DNA from: JBEIJQ01 sp040380145
Lineage (GTDB): Bacteria > Bacteroidota > Bacteroidia > Chitinophagales > Saprospiraceae
DNA: 9,776 nt
NCBI GenBank assembly: GCA_040380145.1
Contig: JBEIJQ010000119.1
Location: 1-9,776, forward strand
Reading direction: 5' to 3'
Shown here in pieces: positions 1-5,534 of this stretch. The translations under genes were made by a program, and so were the position numbers. Position 1 is the stretch's first letter. Each line of letters opens with the position of its first letter. The notes below the pieces were generated by a model, which did not search any database, was not told where the DNA came from, and saw only the letters and a list, made by a program, of their open reading frames with translations.

Positions 1-10
1 AAAAAAACTC

Positions 11-61
11 GATTTGCGGGACGACGTTTCGGCCTCGGTTCAGCGTCGTTTGCCGCAAATC
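11..61. repeat. Large imperfect hairpin, terminator-like on the minus strand
   Basis: GATTTGCGG (11-19) pairs with CCGCAAATC (53-61), and ACGACG (21-26) pairs with CGTCGT (44-49), with a small internal loop and a 17-nt apical loop. Read on the minus strand the stem is followed by GAG and seven T residues (plus-strand A run at 1-7), the layout of an intrinsic terminator. It could end transcription from the ATP-grasp gene, but it lies more than 300 bp past that stop codon, so it may belong to something else. Confidence 0.5.
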
Positions 62-135
62 TTCAAACAGGTTTTTCGCTCAGGCCCGCTACCTAAAGCC
101 GCGCTGTCGGGATTTGCTCGAAGGCCGGCTGGGCC

Positions 136-150
136 GTAAGAAATTCTTAC
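136..150. repeat. 15-bp perfect palindrome
   Basis: GTAAGAA and TTCTTAC flank one central A, giving a perfect 7-bp inverted repeat in non-coding sequence. The form suits a dimeric DNA-binding protein. No gene start lies close to it, so its role is unknown and chance cannot be excluded. Confidence 0.4.
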
Positions 151-217
151 AAGTCGATCTTTAATTTTCGAGGGCCTGAATCGTTTTTTATAGACTGGCT
201 TTCCGTTTTTTGCAAAT

Positions 218-250
218 AAAAATCTCTAATGACCGCCATTAGAAATTTTT
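218..250. repeat. AT-rich hairpin, 14-bp stem with one mismatch
   Basis: The arm at 218-231 (AAAAATCTCTAATG) pairs with 237-250 (CATTAGAAATTTTT) at 13 of 14 positions around the 5-nt loop ACCGC. A runs on one side and T runs on the other make it look like a bidirectional terminator, though the stem holds only two G-C pairs. The second arm closely resembles 9689-9702 at the other end of the window, so it more likely belongs to the repeated unit described at 254-272. Confidence 0.5.
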
Positions 251-253
251 CCC

Positions 254-272
254 AATGACAATTTTGGGTTCA
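254..272 (-). repeat. 19-bp inverted repeat, left copy
   Basis: AATGACAATTTTGGGTTCA here is the exact reverse complement of 9674-9692. The plus-strand neighbour on the left is a hairpin whose arms resemble the segment adjoining the right copy. Both copies lie in AT-rich sequence and point outward from the gene block. A perfect 19-bp match about 9.4 kb apart is unlikely by chance, so it is probably a genomic repeat or an end of a mobile element. Confidence 0.6.
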
Positions 273-385
273 AGGCACGTTCAAATTCCGAAAAACCGGC
301 ATGGCCTTTTCCGGGCCAAAAACAGTCTGGGAGGAAGGCCGTCGGGAGAAACTGTAGCGCAAGGGTTTTGCGGAACACCGTCCGC

Positions 386-1609
386 TCAGACCCTCGGCCG
401 ATCGGTGTCGGGTTTGGGCTTGGCCGGGACGCTGGCATGGAACTCCTGGCGCACGCAATCGGCGTAGGCATCGAGCAGGGCGCGCAAACGGTTGGTCCGC
501 GGGCCGCGGACGATCAGGCCCACATGGTATTCTTTGTGCATCCGCCAGCAGACTTCGGGATCGTCGAAGGAGGACAGGTCGGGCCATTCCTGGCGGGCCA
601 GCGATACGAGGATCCCCGCTTGGTCGGTGCGCAAGGGGGGCAGCTCATATGGTTTTCCGAGGGCCACGGCGGCTTCCAACCGGGCCCATTCGGCCCATAG
701 GTTGAGGCCTGTGGCCGCTTCGACCATTTCGGCGAGGTTGGCTCCCCCGACGCGGGAGGAGGTTTCGAGGAAATAGATCTTTCCGTCTTCGTGGCACTGG
801 ATGAACTCGGTGTGGGAGGCGCTGTAGTGCATCCCGAAGGCCTTCATCACTTGGGCGTTGAGCTTTTGCAGTGCTTTTTCGTCCTTGCTGCCCTGCTCCA
901 TCGTCATCGAGCGGAAGATGCCGCCGCCGTGGGCCACTTCCATGGGCGGGGCCAGGTATTGGCTGACGCGGCAAAAGACCACTTTTTCGTCCACCGTCAG
1001 CGCATCCGCGTGAAAGACATCGCCGGGCCGGAACTGCTCCAGCAAGTGGTTGTGCCGGTCGTTGCCGAGTTTTTCGAGGGCGCTCCACAACTCCTCGGCG
1101 GAACGGATCTTTTGGATGCCAGTGGCCGAGGCCTCGGCGCGGGGCTTCAGCACCCAAGGCGCCGGTACGCGGGCCGCGTATTCCCGAACCGCATCGTCGT
1201 TGAACAGGGCCGTGAAGGCCGGCACGGGGATCCCGGCCTCTTCCGCCTTGAGGCGCATCGCCAGTTTGTCGCGGAAATAACGGGCCGTGGTCTGCCCCAT
1301 GCCTGGGATCCGAAAATGCTCCCGCAGGAGCGCGGCCTTTTCCACGTCGAAATCATCGAGGGCCACGATGCGGTCCACCCGGCGAGTGCGCATCAACCAG
1401 GCCGTGCCGGCGATCACATCGGGCATGTTCCAGTTGTCGTTCTCGTCCTCTTGGACGTAAAAGATCTCGTCGATGGATTCGCGGGGCCAGGCCTTGTCCT
1501 CGTGTTTTTTGGAGGTGACCAGATACACGGTGCAACCCGATTTTTTGGCGGAGCGCAAAAAATCTTCCCCTTTGAAGTAACTGGCCAAACACAGAAAAGT
1601 CAACGACAT
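386..1609 (-). CDS. ATP-grasp domain carboxylate-amine ligase-like protein, substrate unknown
   Basis: A 407-residue cytoplasmic protein with ATP-grasp architecture. ATP-grasp enzymes activate a carboxylate as acyl phosphate and join it to an amine or other nucleophile. The N-terminal part (about 1-110) looks like the usual Rossmann-like pre-ATP-grasp region. The ATP lysine is probably K155 in PWVLKPR, the adenine-side acidic segment is HLLEQF (188-193), and the metal-binding element is FLETSSRVGGAN (280-291), with E282 and R286 placed as in carboxylase-like members. The frame stays open upstream to 1777, but I chose the ATG at 1609: the added residues would overlap the AT-rich divergent promoter region, and MSLTFLCLAS begins like a normal Rossmann strand. 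It is transcribed away from a TetR-type regulator, which may control it. I cannot name the substrate; a peptide, amino acid or cofactor ligase is possible. No partner biosynthetic gene is adjacent. Confidence 0.85.
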   Translation of the reverse strand: MSLTFLCLASYFKGEDFLRSAKKSGCTVYLVTSKKHEDKAWPRESIDEIFYVQEDENDNWNMPDVIAGTAWLMRTRRVDRIVALDDFDVEKAALLREHFRIPGMGQTTARYFRDKLAMRLKAEEAGIPVPAFTALFNDDAVREYAARVPAPWVLKPRAEASATGIQKIRSAEELWSALEKLGNDRHNHLLEQFRPGDVFHADALTVDEKVVFCRVSQYLAPPMEVAHGGGIFRSMTMEQGSKDEKALQKLNAQVMKAFGMHYSASHTEFIQCHEDGKIYFLETSSRVGGANLAEMVEAATGLNLWAEWARLEAAVALGKPYELPPLRTDQAGILVSLARQEWPDLSSFDDPEVCWRMHKEYHVGLIVRGPRTNRLRALLDAYADCVRQEFHASVPAKPKPDTDRPRV

Positions 1610-1650
1610 GGCGGATATCGGTTTGAAGGAGAGGAAAAAAGAAGTTTGGA

Positions 1651-1658
1651 CAAAAGTA
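1651..1658 (-). promoter_or_regulatory. Candidate -7 box for the ATP-grasp gene
   Basis: Read on the minus strand this is TACTTTTG, a full match to the bacteroidete -7 consensus TAnnTTTG, 42 nt before the chosen ATG. I found no good -33 TTTG at the usual spacing, so only the downstream half is supported. It also favours the start at 1609, since a start at 1777 would lie upstream of this box. Confidence 0.45.
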
Positions 1659-1746
1659 ATTTTTTCCCACGAAAAAATGACCGCACAACAGGCTCTGCGT
1701 CCCGTGGGTTGTTTCGCCTTGGTGGGATTCGCCTTCGGAAAAAGTC

Positions 1747-1754
1747 GTACTTTG
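1747..1754 (+). promoter_or_regulatory. Weak candidate -7 box for the TetR-type gene
   Basis: GTACTTTG has the TTTG half of the bacteroidete -7 element but not the leading TA at the right spacing. It sits about 31 nt before the ATG, like the other candidate boxes here. A TTG lies about 25 nt further up, longer than the usual spacing. Confidence 0.25.
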
Positions 1755-1785
1755 GGCAGATTTTCGACAAACAACACCTTGCAAT

Positions 1786-2433
1786 ATGGGCAGAAAAAGC
1801 AAAGCGGACGAAAGAAAATTGGAGATCCTCGGACATCTCTACATGGTCATGAAGGACGCCGGACTGGAGGGCGCCTCCATCGGCAATGTGGCAGCCCGGA
1901 TGGGCATCAATCCGAGCCTGATCATCCATTACTTCAAGAGCAAAGAGGAAATGATGGTGGAGATGGTGGATTTTCTGCTCACCCAGTACGAAGCCACCTA
2001 CCTGAGCGAGCTCGACCGGATGGAAGACGCCCACGAACGCTTGGAATTTGCCTTGGACGCAATTTTCGGGGTGGATTGGCTGGATGTGACGGACCCCAAT
2101 GTGTATTATGCCTGTTATTATATGAGCTATCGGAATGAGCGCGTGCGGGCGCGATTTGCGCACATGCACGCTTGGTTCCGGCAGTTGATCGTCGCGGAGC
2201 TTGTCCGCCTGATGCCCGCCGACGGTCCCGAAGCAGCCTTGGAAAAGGCGGATCGGCTTGCGGAGTTCATCATCGTCCTGAACGAGGGTATGACCTATCT
2301 GTACGGGGTTTGGCCCGGCCGGGAAGAGTACGCCAAACGCGCGGCGCACATCCGCGAGATCGTCGTCAAGTCCCTATTGGAAGCGGGCATACCGGTGCGT
2401 GCGGGCATGGTCGGGCCCAACCTCGTACCTTGA
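1786..2433 (+). CDS. TetR/AcrR-family transcriptional regulator
   Basis: A 215-residue protein, the usual length for TetR-family repressors. The N-terminal HTH lies at about residues 12-52: a lead helix, then GASIGNVAARMG (29-40) and the recognition segment INPSLIIHYFKSKEEM (41-56), which matches the family pattern of a helix ending in YFKSKEE. The remainder is predicted helical and would be the ligand-binding and dimerisation domain, which does not reveal the ligand. The start ATG at 1786 gives a short basic tail before the HTH, as usual. The gene is divergent from the ATP-grasp gene with 176 bp between their starts, so autoregulation and control of the ligase from this shared region are likely (inference). 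I see no strong palindrome there to name as operator. It converges on the MoxR gene. Confidence 0.9.
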   Translation: MGRKSKADERKLEILGHLYMVMKDAGLEGASIGNVAARMGINPSLIIHYFKSKEEMMVEMVDFLLTQYEATYLSELDRMEDAHERLEFALDAIFGVDWLDVTDPNVYYACYYMSYRNERVRARFAHMHAWFRQLIVAELVRLMPADGPEAALEKADRLAEFIIVLNEGMTYLYGVWPGREEYAKRAAHIREIVVKSLLEAGIPVRAGMVGPNLVP

Positions 2434-2458
2434 CGGGTTTTCGATCCGAAAAGCCCGT
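2433..2458. terminator. Hairpin between convergent tetR-type and MoxR genes
   Basis: ACGGGTTTTCG (2433-2443) pairs with CGAAAAgCCCGT (2447-2458), with one bulged G and a 3-nt ATC loop. It begins at the last base of the regulator's stop codon and ends 10 bp before the end of the MoxR gene, the place expected for a shared bidirectional terminator. Neither strand has a T run after it, so efficient intrinsic termination is uncertain. Confidence 0.45.
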
Positions 2459-2467
2459 GGCCTCGGA

Positions 2468-3430
2468 TCAGAGAAGACCTTTTACCAGTGTTTCGATGGT
2501 TTTGCCTTCGGCTTCGGCCTTGTAGTTGAGCACCACGCGGTGGCGCAGCACATTGAGGGCCACGGCGCGCACATCGTCGATGTCGGGGGAGTACTTGCCG
2601 CTGATGACGGCGTGGCACTTGGCGCCCAGCACGAGGAAGTAAGAAGCGCGCGGTCCTGCTCCCCAGGCCACATAATTGTTGACCTCCGGAGCGGCCATGG
2701 CCGTTTTGGGGCGGGTCTTGCTGGCCAGGCGCACGGCGTATTCCAGCACATTGTCGGCCACGGGGATCTTGCGCACCAGTTGTTGGAAAAACAGGATGTC
2801 CGAACCGCTCAGGACGGCCCGCACATCGGGTTTGTGCATCGAAGTGGTGTTTTTGACCACTTGCACTTCCTCTTCGTAGGCCGGATAATCGAGCACGATG
2901 TTGAACATGAAGCGGTCCAACTGGGCTTCGGGCAACGGGTAGGTGCCTTCTTGTTCGATCGGGTTTTGGGTGGCCAGCACCAAGAAAGGCTTGGGCAGTA
3001 CATGGATCTTGCCGCCGACCGTCACCGTGCGTTCCTGCATGGCCTCCAAGAGGGCCGACTGCGTTTTGGGCGGGGTACGGTTGATCTCGTCGGCCAGGAC
3101 GATGTTGGAAAACAGCGGTCCGCGGGCGAATTGCAAGTGGCGGTCTTCGCCGAGGATTTCCGAACCGGTGATATCGGACGGCATGAGGTCCGGGGTGAAC
3201 TGGATCCGTTTGAACTCGAGGTCGAGGGCTTGGGCGATCGTGTTCACCAAGAGGGTTTTGGCCAGGCCGGGCACGCCGACCAAGAGGCTGTGGCCGTCGC
3301 AGAACAGCGAGATGAGCACGTTTTTGACCACCTCGTTCTGCCCCACGATCACCTTGGCGATCTCGTTGGTCAGGTTTTTGTGCGCTTGGGCCAGGCCGTC
3401 AACGGCTTCGACGTCGTTGTTGAACTTCAT
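2468..3430 (-). CDS. MoxR-family AAA+ ATPase
   Basis: A 320-residue MoxR-type AAA+ ATPase. These act as chaperones that assemble or activate partner proteins, often ones with VWA domains. Visible motifs are Walker A GVPGLAKT (52-59), Walker B VLADEINR (111-118), sensor 1 ATQNP (153-157), an arginine-finger segment LDRF (171-174) and a sensor 2-like GAGPRAS (257-263), then the C-terminal helical lid. The length is normal and every key residue is present. The frame extends to 3502, but the ATG at 3430 gives the usual family start. The common neighbours of MoxR (a DUF58 gene and small VWA genes directly downstream) are absent: the next gene converges. The only VWA protein in the window is about 2 kb away in its own operon. 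The gene lies 112 bp downstream of the GNAT gene and may have its own promoter; a near-consensus TATTTTCG on the minus strand at 3490-3497 is a weak candidate. Confidence 0.93.
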   Translation of the reverse strand: MKFNNDVEAVDGLAQAHKNLTNEIAKVIVGQNEVVKNVLISLFCDGHSLLVGVPGLAKTLLVNTIAQALDLEFKRIQFTPDLMPSDITGSEILGEDRHLQFARGPLFSNIVLADEINRTPPKTQSALLEAMQERTVTVGGKIHVLPKPFLVLATQNPIEQEGTYPLPEAQLDRFMFNIVLDYPAYEEEVQVVKNTTSMHKPDVRAVLSGSDILFFQQLVRKIPVADNVLEYAVRLASKTRPKTAMAAPEVNNYVAWGAGPRASYFLVLGAKCHAVISGKYSPDIDDVRAVALNVLRHRVVLNYKAEAEGKTIETLVKGLL

Positions 3431-3542
3431 AATGCCGATCGATTTGGTTGCTGATGGTTCAATGGATTTCTCGAAAAGGATTGATTGGGCGAAAATAGGC
3501 AAAAAAGCCTTGCGCGGCGATTTTTTCCGAAAATTGGAACGA

Positions 3543-3977
3543 TCAGAGTGTTTTCCGCATGCTGCGGTGGGGAATGCCCACTTCTTGAAAGGGTTCGCCG
3601 TAGCATTCGTAGCCGATTTTCTCGTAAAAAGGAACGGCCGTCAGGCGGGCGTGCAGATCGATCTCCGAAAAGCCCATGGCACGGGATTGTTGTTCGAAAT
3701 CGGCCACGAGGCGTTTGCCGATCCCTTTGCCCTGAACATCCGGGCGGACGGCCACTTGCTTCATCACGGCCGTCTGCGGGCGATCGGGATCGGTGCGGAG
3801 CAGCAGGCAGCCCAGCAGCTCGTACCCTTCGCCGTAGAGCGCCAGGTGAAGGTCGGCGTGCTCCTTGGCGAGGTCCTCGGGGCGGAACTCAAGGCCGAGG
3901 GGGCGGCGCAGCACTTCGTGGCGGAGAGCCACCAGTTCGTCGTATTCCGGGGTGGCGAATTCAACGGGAAGGATCAT
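3543..3977 (-). CDS. GNAT-family N-acetyltransferase
   Basis: A 144-residue single-domain GNAT acetyltransferase, which moves an acetyl group from acetyl-CoA to an amine. The acetyl-CoA motif is clear: MKQVAVRPDVQGKGIG (72-87) with the pyrophosphate-binding QGKGIG loop, followed by helix KRLVADFEQQ. The C-terminal half carries LHARLTAVPFYEKIGYE (108-124) and GIPHRSM (134-140), shared by a GNAT subgroup common in Bacteroidota whose substrate I do not know. The start at 3977 is the first ATG of the frame that gives a normal GNAT N-terminus. Its leader, 12 to 74 bp upstream, holds a terminator-like hairpin and a second small hairpin. It lies upstream of the MoxR gene on the same strand; co-transcription is possible, with no evident functional link. 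Confidence 0.88.
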   Translation of the reverse strand: MILPVEFATPEYDELVALRHEVLRRPLGLEFRPEDLAKEHADLHLALYGEGYELLGCLLLRTDPDRPQTAVMKQVAVRPDVQGKGIGKRLVADFEQQSRAMGFSEIDLHARLTAVPFYEKIGYECYGEPFQEVGIPHRSMRKTL

Positions 3978-4006
3978 TCGGGCGATTTTTGGAAGACAAA
4001 GAAACG

Positions 4007-4037
4007 AAAAAAGCCGCCAAAAGGGAACGGGGCGGCT
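4007..4037 (-). terminator. Terminator-like hairpin in the GNAT gene leader
   Basis: Read on the minus strand, AGCCGCC (plus 4031-4037) pairs perfectly with GGCGGCT (plus 4012-4018) around a 12-nt loop and is followed by a run of T. This is a classic intrinsic terminator shape, lying about 30 bp before the GNAT ATG. It could be an attenuator in that gene's leader, or a block to antisense transcription coming from the hppD side. Confidence 0.5.
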
Positions 4038-4051
4038 GACCGTTCGCGGTC
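4038..4051. repeat. Small perfect hairpin with TTCG loop
   Basis: GACCG (4038-4042) and CGGTC (4047-4051) enclose TTCG. It directly adjoins the terminator-like hairpin at 4007-4037, so a minus-strand transcript starting above 4051 would carry two stem-loops in tandem before the GNAT start codon. Confidence 0.45.
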
Positions 4052-4068
4052 CGTTGCACGAGATCCGG

Positions 4069-4083
4069 AAAATACCGTATTTT
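4069..4083. promoter_or_regulatory. 15-bp palindrome upstream of the hppD promoter, candidate operator
   Basis: AAAATAC and GTATTTT flank a single C (4076), a perfect 7-bp inverted repeat. It ends 14 bp above the -33 element of the hppD promoter, a suitable place for an activator or repressor of hppD or of the divergent GNAT gene. No regulator gene is adjacent, so the assignment is positional only. Confidence 0.4.
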
Positions 4084-4097
4084 GCTGACGAATATCA

Positions 4098-4129
4098 TTT
4101 GGGCCGATTTGATTTGCGGCTTAATTTTG
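4098..4129 (+). promoter_or_regulatory. Bacteroidete promoter for hppD
   Basis: TTTG at 4098-4101 and TAATTTTG at 4122-4129, separated by 20 bp, match the bacteroidete housekeeping promoter pattern TTTG-N19/21-TAnnTTTG. The expected start of transcription would leave a leader of about 38 nt before the hppD ATG. This is the best complete promoter in the window. Confidence 0.65.
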
Positions 4130-4173
4130 CCCGCTCGAAACCCATCCTTTTTCATCCATCCACTGCTTTTCCC

Positions 4174-5295
4174 ATGAGCGTCCTGACCAAAGAAAGCCCT
4201 GTCGCACAAGACACCATGCCCCTTTTGGGAACCGACCATATCGAGTTTTATGTGGGCAACGCCAAACAAGCGGCCCACTACTACCAAACGGCTTTCGGAT
4301 TCCAGCTGGTGGCCTACCGCGGGCCGGAGACCGGACACCGCGACACCTGTTCGTATGTGCTGCAGCAGGAAAAAATCCGCCTCGTGCTCACCGCAGCGCT
4401 GCACCCCGACCACGAGGTGGCGCGCCACGCCCACGAGCACGGCGATGGCGTCAAGGTGCTGGCTCTTTGGGTGGAGGATGCCGAAAGCGCCTTCCGCACG
4501 GCCGTGGAGCGCGGAGCATCCCCTGTTTTCGAACCGTACGCGATCCACGACGAGCACGGTGAGGTCAAATTGGCCGGCATCAAGACCTACGGCGAAACGA
4601 TCCACACTTTCGTGGAGCGCAAAAACTACCGCGGGGCTTTCATGCCCGGCTTCCAACCGCGCACCAGCCCAATGAAGGTCACCCCCGTGGGACTGAAATT
4701 CGTGGACCACTGCGTGGGCAATGTGGGCTGGGGAGAAATGAACAAGTGGACCGAATTTTACCAACAGGTGATGGGTTTCAAACTGCTCATCACGTTCGAC
4801 GACAAGGACATTTCCACCGAATACACGGCCCTGATGTCGAAAGTGGTCTCCAACGGCAACGGCTATGTGAAGTTCCCCATCAACGAACCGGCCGTGGGAC
4901 GCAAGAAATCGCAGATCGAGGAATACCTCGACTTCTACCGCAGCTCCGGCGTGCAGCACATCGCCGTGGCCACCGACGACATCATCCACACGGTGAGCAA
5001 ACTGCGCGAGAACGGCGTGGACTTCCTGTATGTACCGGAAACCTATTACGATGATGTGCCCCAGCGCGTGGGCGAGATCCAAGAAGATCTCGAAGTGATC
5101 AAGAAACTCAACATCCTCGTGGACCGCGACGAAGACGGCTACCTGCTTCAGCTCTTCACCAAGCCCGTGGAAGACCGCCCGACGGTGTTCTACGAGATCA
5201 TCCAGCGCCGCGGCGCCACCTCCTTCGGCAAGGGCAACTTCAAGGCCCTTTTCGAATCCATCGAGCGCGAACAGGCCCTCCGCGGAACGCTCTGA
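4174..5295 (+). CDS. hppD: 4-hydroxyphenylpyruvate dioxygenase
   Basis: A 373-residue non-haem iron enzyme that turns 4-hydroxyphenylpyruvate and O2 into homogentisate and CO2, the second step of tyrosine breakdown in the cytoplasm. It has the two-domain vicinal-oxygen-chelate fold: domain one from about DHIEFYVGN (21-29), domain two from KFVDHCVGNV (175-184). The iron ligands are all present: H179 (VDHCVG), H262 (VQHIAVATDD) and E341 (FYEIIQRRG). The C-terminal tail GNFKALFESIEREQALRGTL (354-373) is typical of this enzyme and favours it over hydroxymandelate synthase. The frame is open upstream to 3865, but the ATG at 4174 gives the family length and lies 45 nt below a good promoter. No homogentisate dioxygenase or other pathway gene is in the window. 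xseB follows after 47 bp and may be co-transcribed. Confidence 0.97.
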   Translation: MSVLTKESPVAQDTMPLLGTDHIEFYVGNAKQAAHYYQTAFGFQLVAYRGPETGHRDTCSYVLQQEKIRLVLTAALHPDHEVARHAHEHGDGVKVLALWVEDAESAFRTAVERGASPVFEPYAIHDEHGEVKLAGIKTYGETIHTFVERKNYRGAFMPGFQPRTSPMKVTPVGLKFVDHCVGNVGWGEMNKWTEFYQQVMGFKLLITFDDKDISTEYTALMSKVVSNGNGYVKFPINEPAVGRKKSQIEEYLDFYRSSGVQHIAVATDDIIHTVSKLRENGVDFLYVPETYYDDVPQRVGEIQEDLEVIKKLNILVDRDEDGYLLQLFTKPVEDRPTVFYEIIQRRGATSFGKGNFKALFESIEREQALRGTL

Positions 5296-5342
5296 CCTAC
5301 CATTTGCCCCTTCTTCCAAAATTCTTTACGACCAGCGCACAC

Positions 5343-5534
5343 ATGGACCAGCCACTGCCGCACACTTATGAAGATTCCCTTCGCGAGCTGCAGTCGCTGG
5401 TCCAATCGTTGGAACAGGGCGATGTGCGCATCGACAAATTGCCCGAACGCTTGGACAGGGCGCAGCAGCTGCTGGCCCATTGCCGGGAAAAACTGAAAAA
5501 CATCGGGGAAACCCTGCCGGGAGGAGATCAGTAA
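5343..5534 (+). CDS. xseB: Exodeoxyribonuclease VII small subunit
   Basis: A 63-residue, strongly helical protein that fits the small subunit of exonuclease VII, which binds in several copies to the XseA large subunit; the complex degrades single-stranded DNA. The family pattern is clear: YEDSLRELQSLVQSLEQGDV (9-28), then KLPERLDRAQQLLAHCREKL (32-51), two antiparallel helices with the conserved LEQG turn. The ATG at 5343 was chosen over 5304 because the extra 13 residues are not family-like. The usual partner xseA is not in the window, which is uncommon, as the two genes are often adjacent. Its last 7 bp overlap the 3' end of the convergent VWA gene. Confidence 0.88.
   Translation: MDQPLPHTYEDSLRELQSLVQSLEQGDVRIDKLPERLDRAQQLLAHCREKLKNIGETLPGGDQ

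Larger units (their letters stand above)
1..385. other. Non-coding left end rich in inverted repeats
   Basis: No frame here gives a convincing protein; the longest open stretches are about 50-60 codons, lack recognisable motifs and lie across inverted repeats. The segment holds a large imperfect hairpin (11-61), a 15-bp palindrome (136-150), an AT-rich hairpin (218-250) and one copy of a 19-bp repeat (254-272). Roughly 160-272 is clearly more AT-rich than the neighbouring genes. It lies downstream of the ATP-grasp gene, so part of it may be that gene's 3' region. It could also be remains of a mobile element; I cannot identify one. Confidence 0.5.

Noticed and set aside
302..318. TGGCC/GGCCA hairpin as terminator of the ATP-grasp gene
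   Set aside because: A 5-bp stem with no T run directly after it on the minus strand; too weak to call.
1666..1708. CCCACG (1666-1671) and CGTGGG (1703-1708) as an operator for the TetR-type regulator
   Set aside because: Only 6 bp per arm with a 31-bp spacer, much wider than usual TetR operators; easily chance.
1610..1777. N-terminal extension of the ATP-grasp protein to an ATG at 1777
   Set aside because: It would cover the divergent promoter region and lie upstream of the candidate -7 box; the added residues look unlike the family.
791..1852. Long plus-strand open frame opposite the ATP-grasp gene
   Set aside because: It mirrors a gene with clear ATP-grasp motifs, is rich in His/Gly/Val typical of an antisense frame in GC-rich DNA, and has no recognisable domain.
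2399..3454. Long plus-strand open frame opposite the MoxR gene
   Set aside because: The minus strand carries all MoxR motifs; this frame is its antisense shadow with many His, Gly and Val and no motif.
3961..5319. Long minus-strand open frame opposite hppD
   Set aside because: hppD is unambiguous with all iron ligands; the reverse frame has no domain and shadow-like composition.
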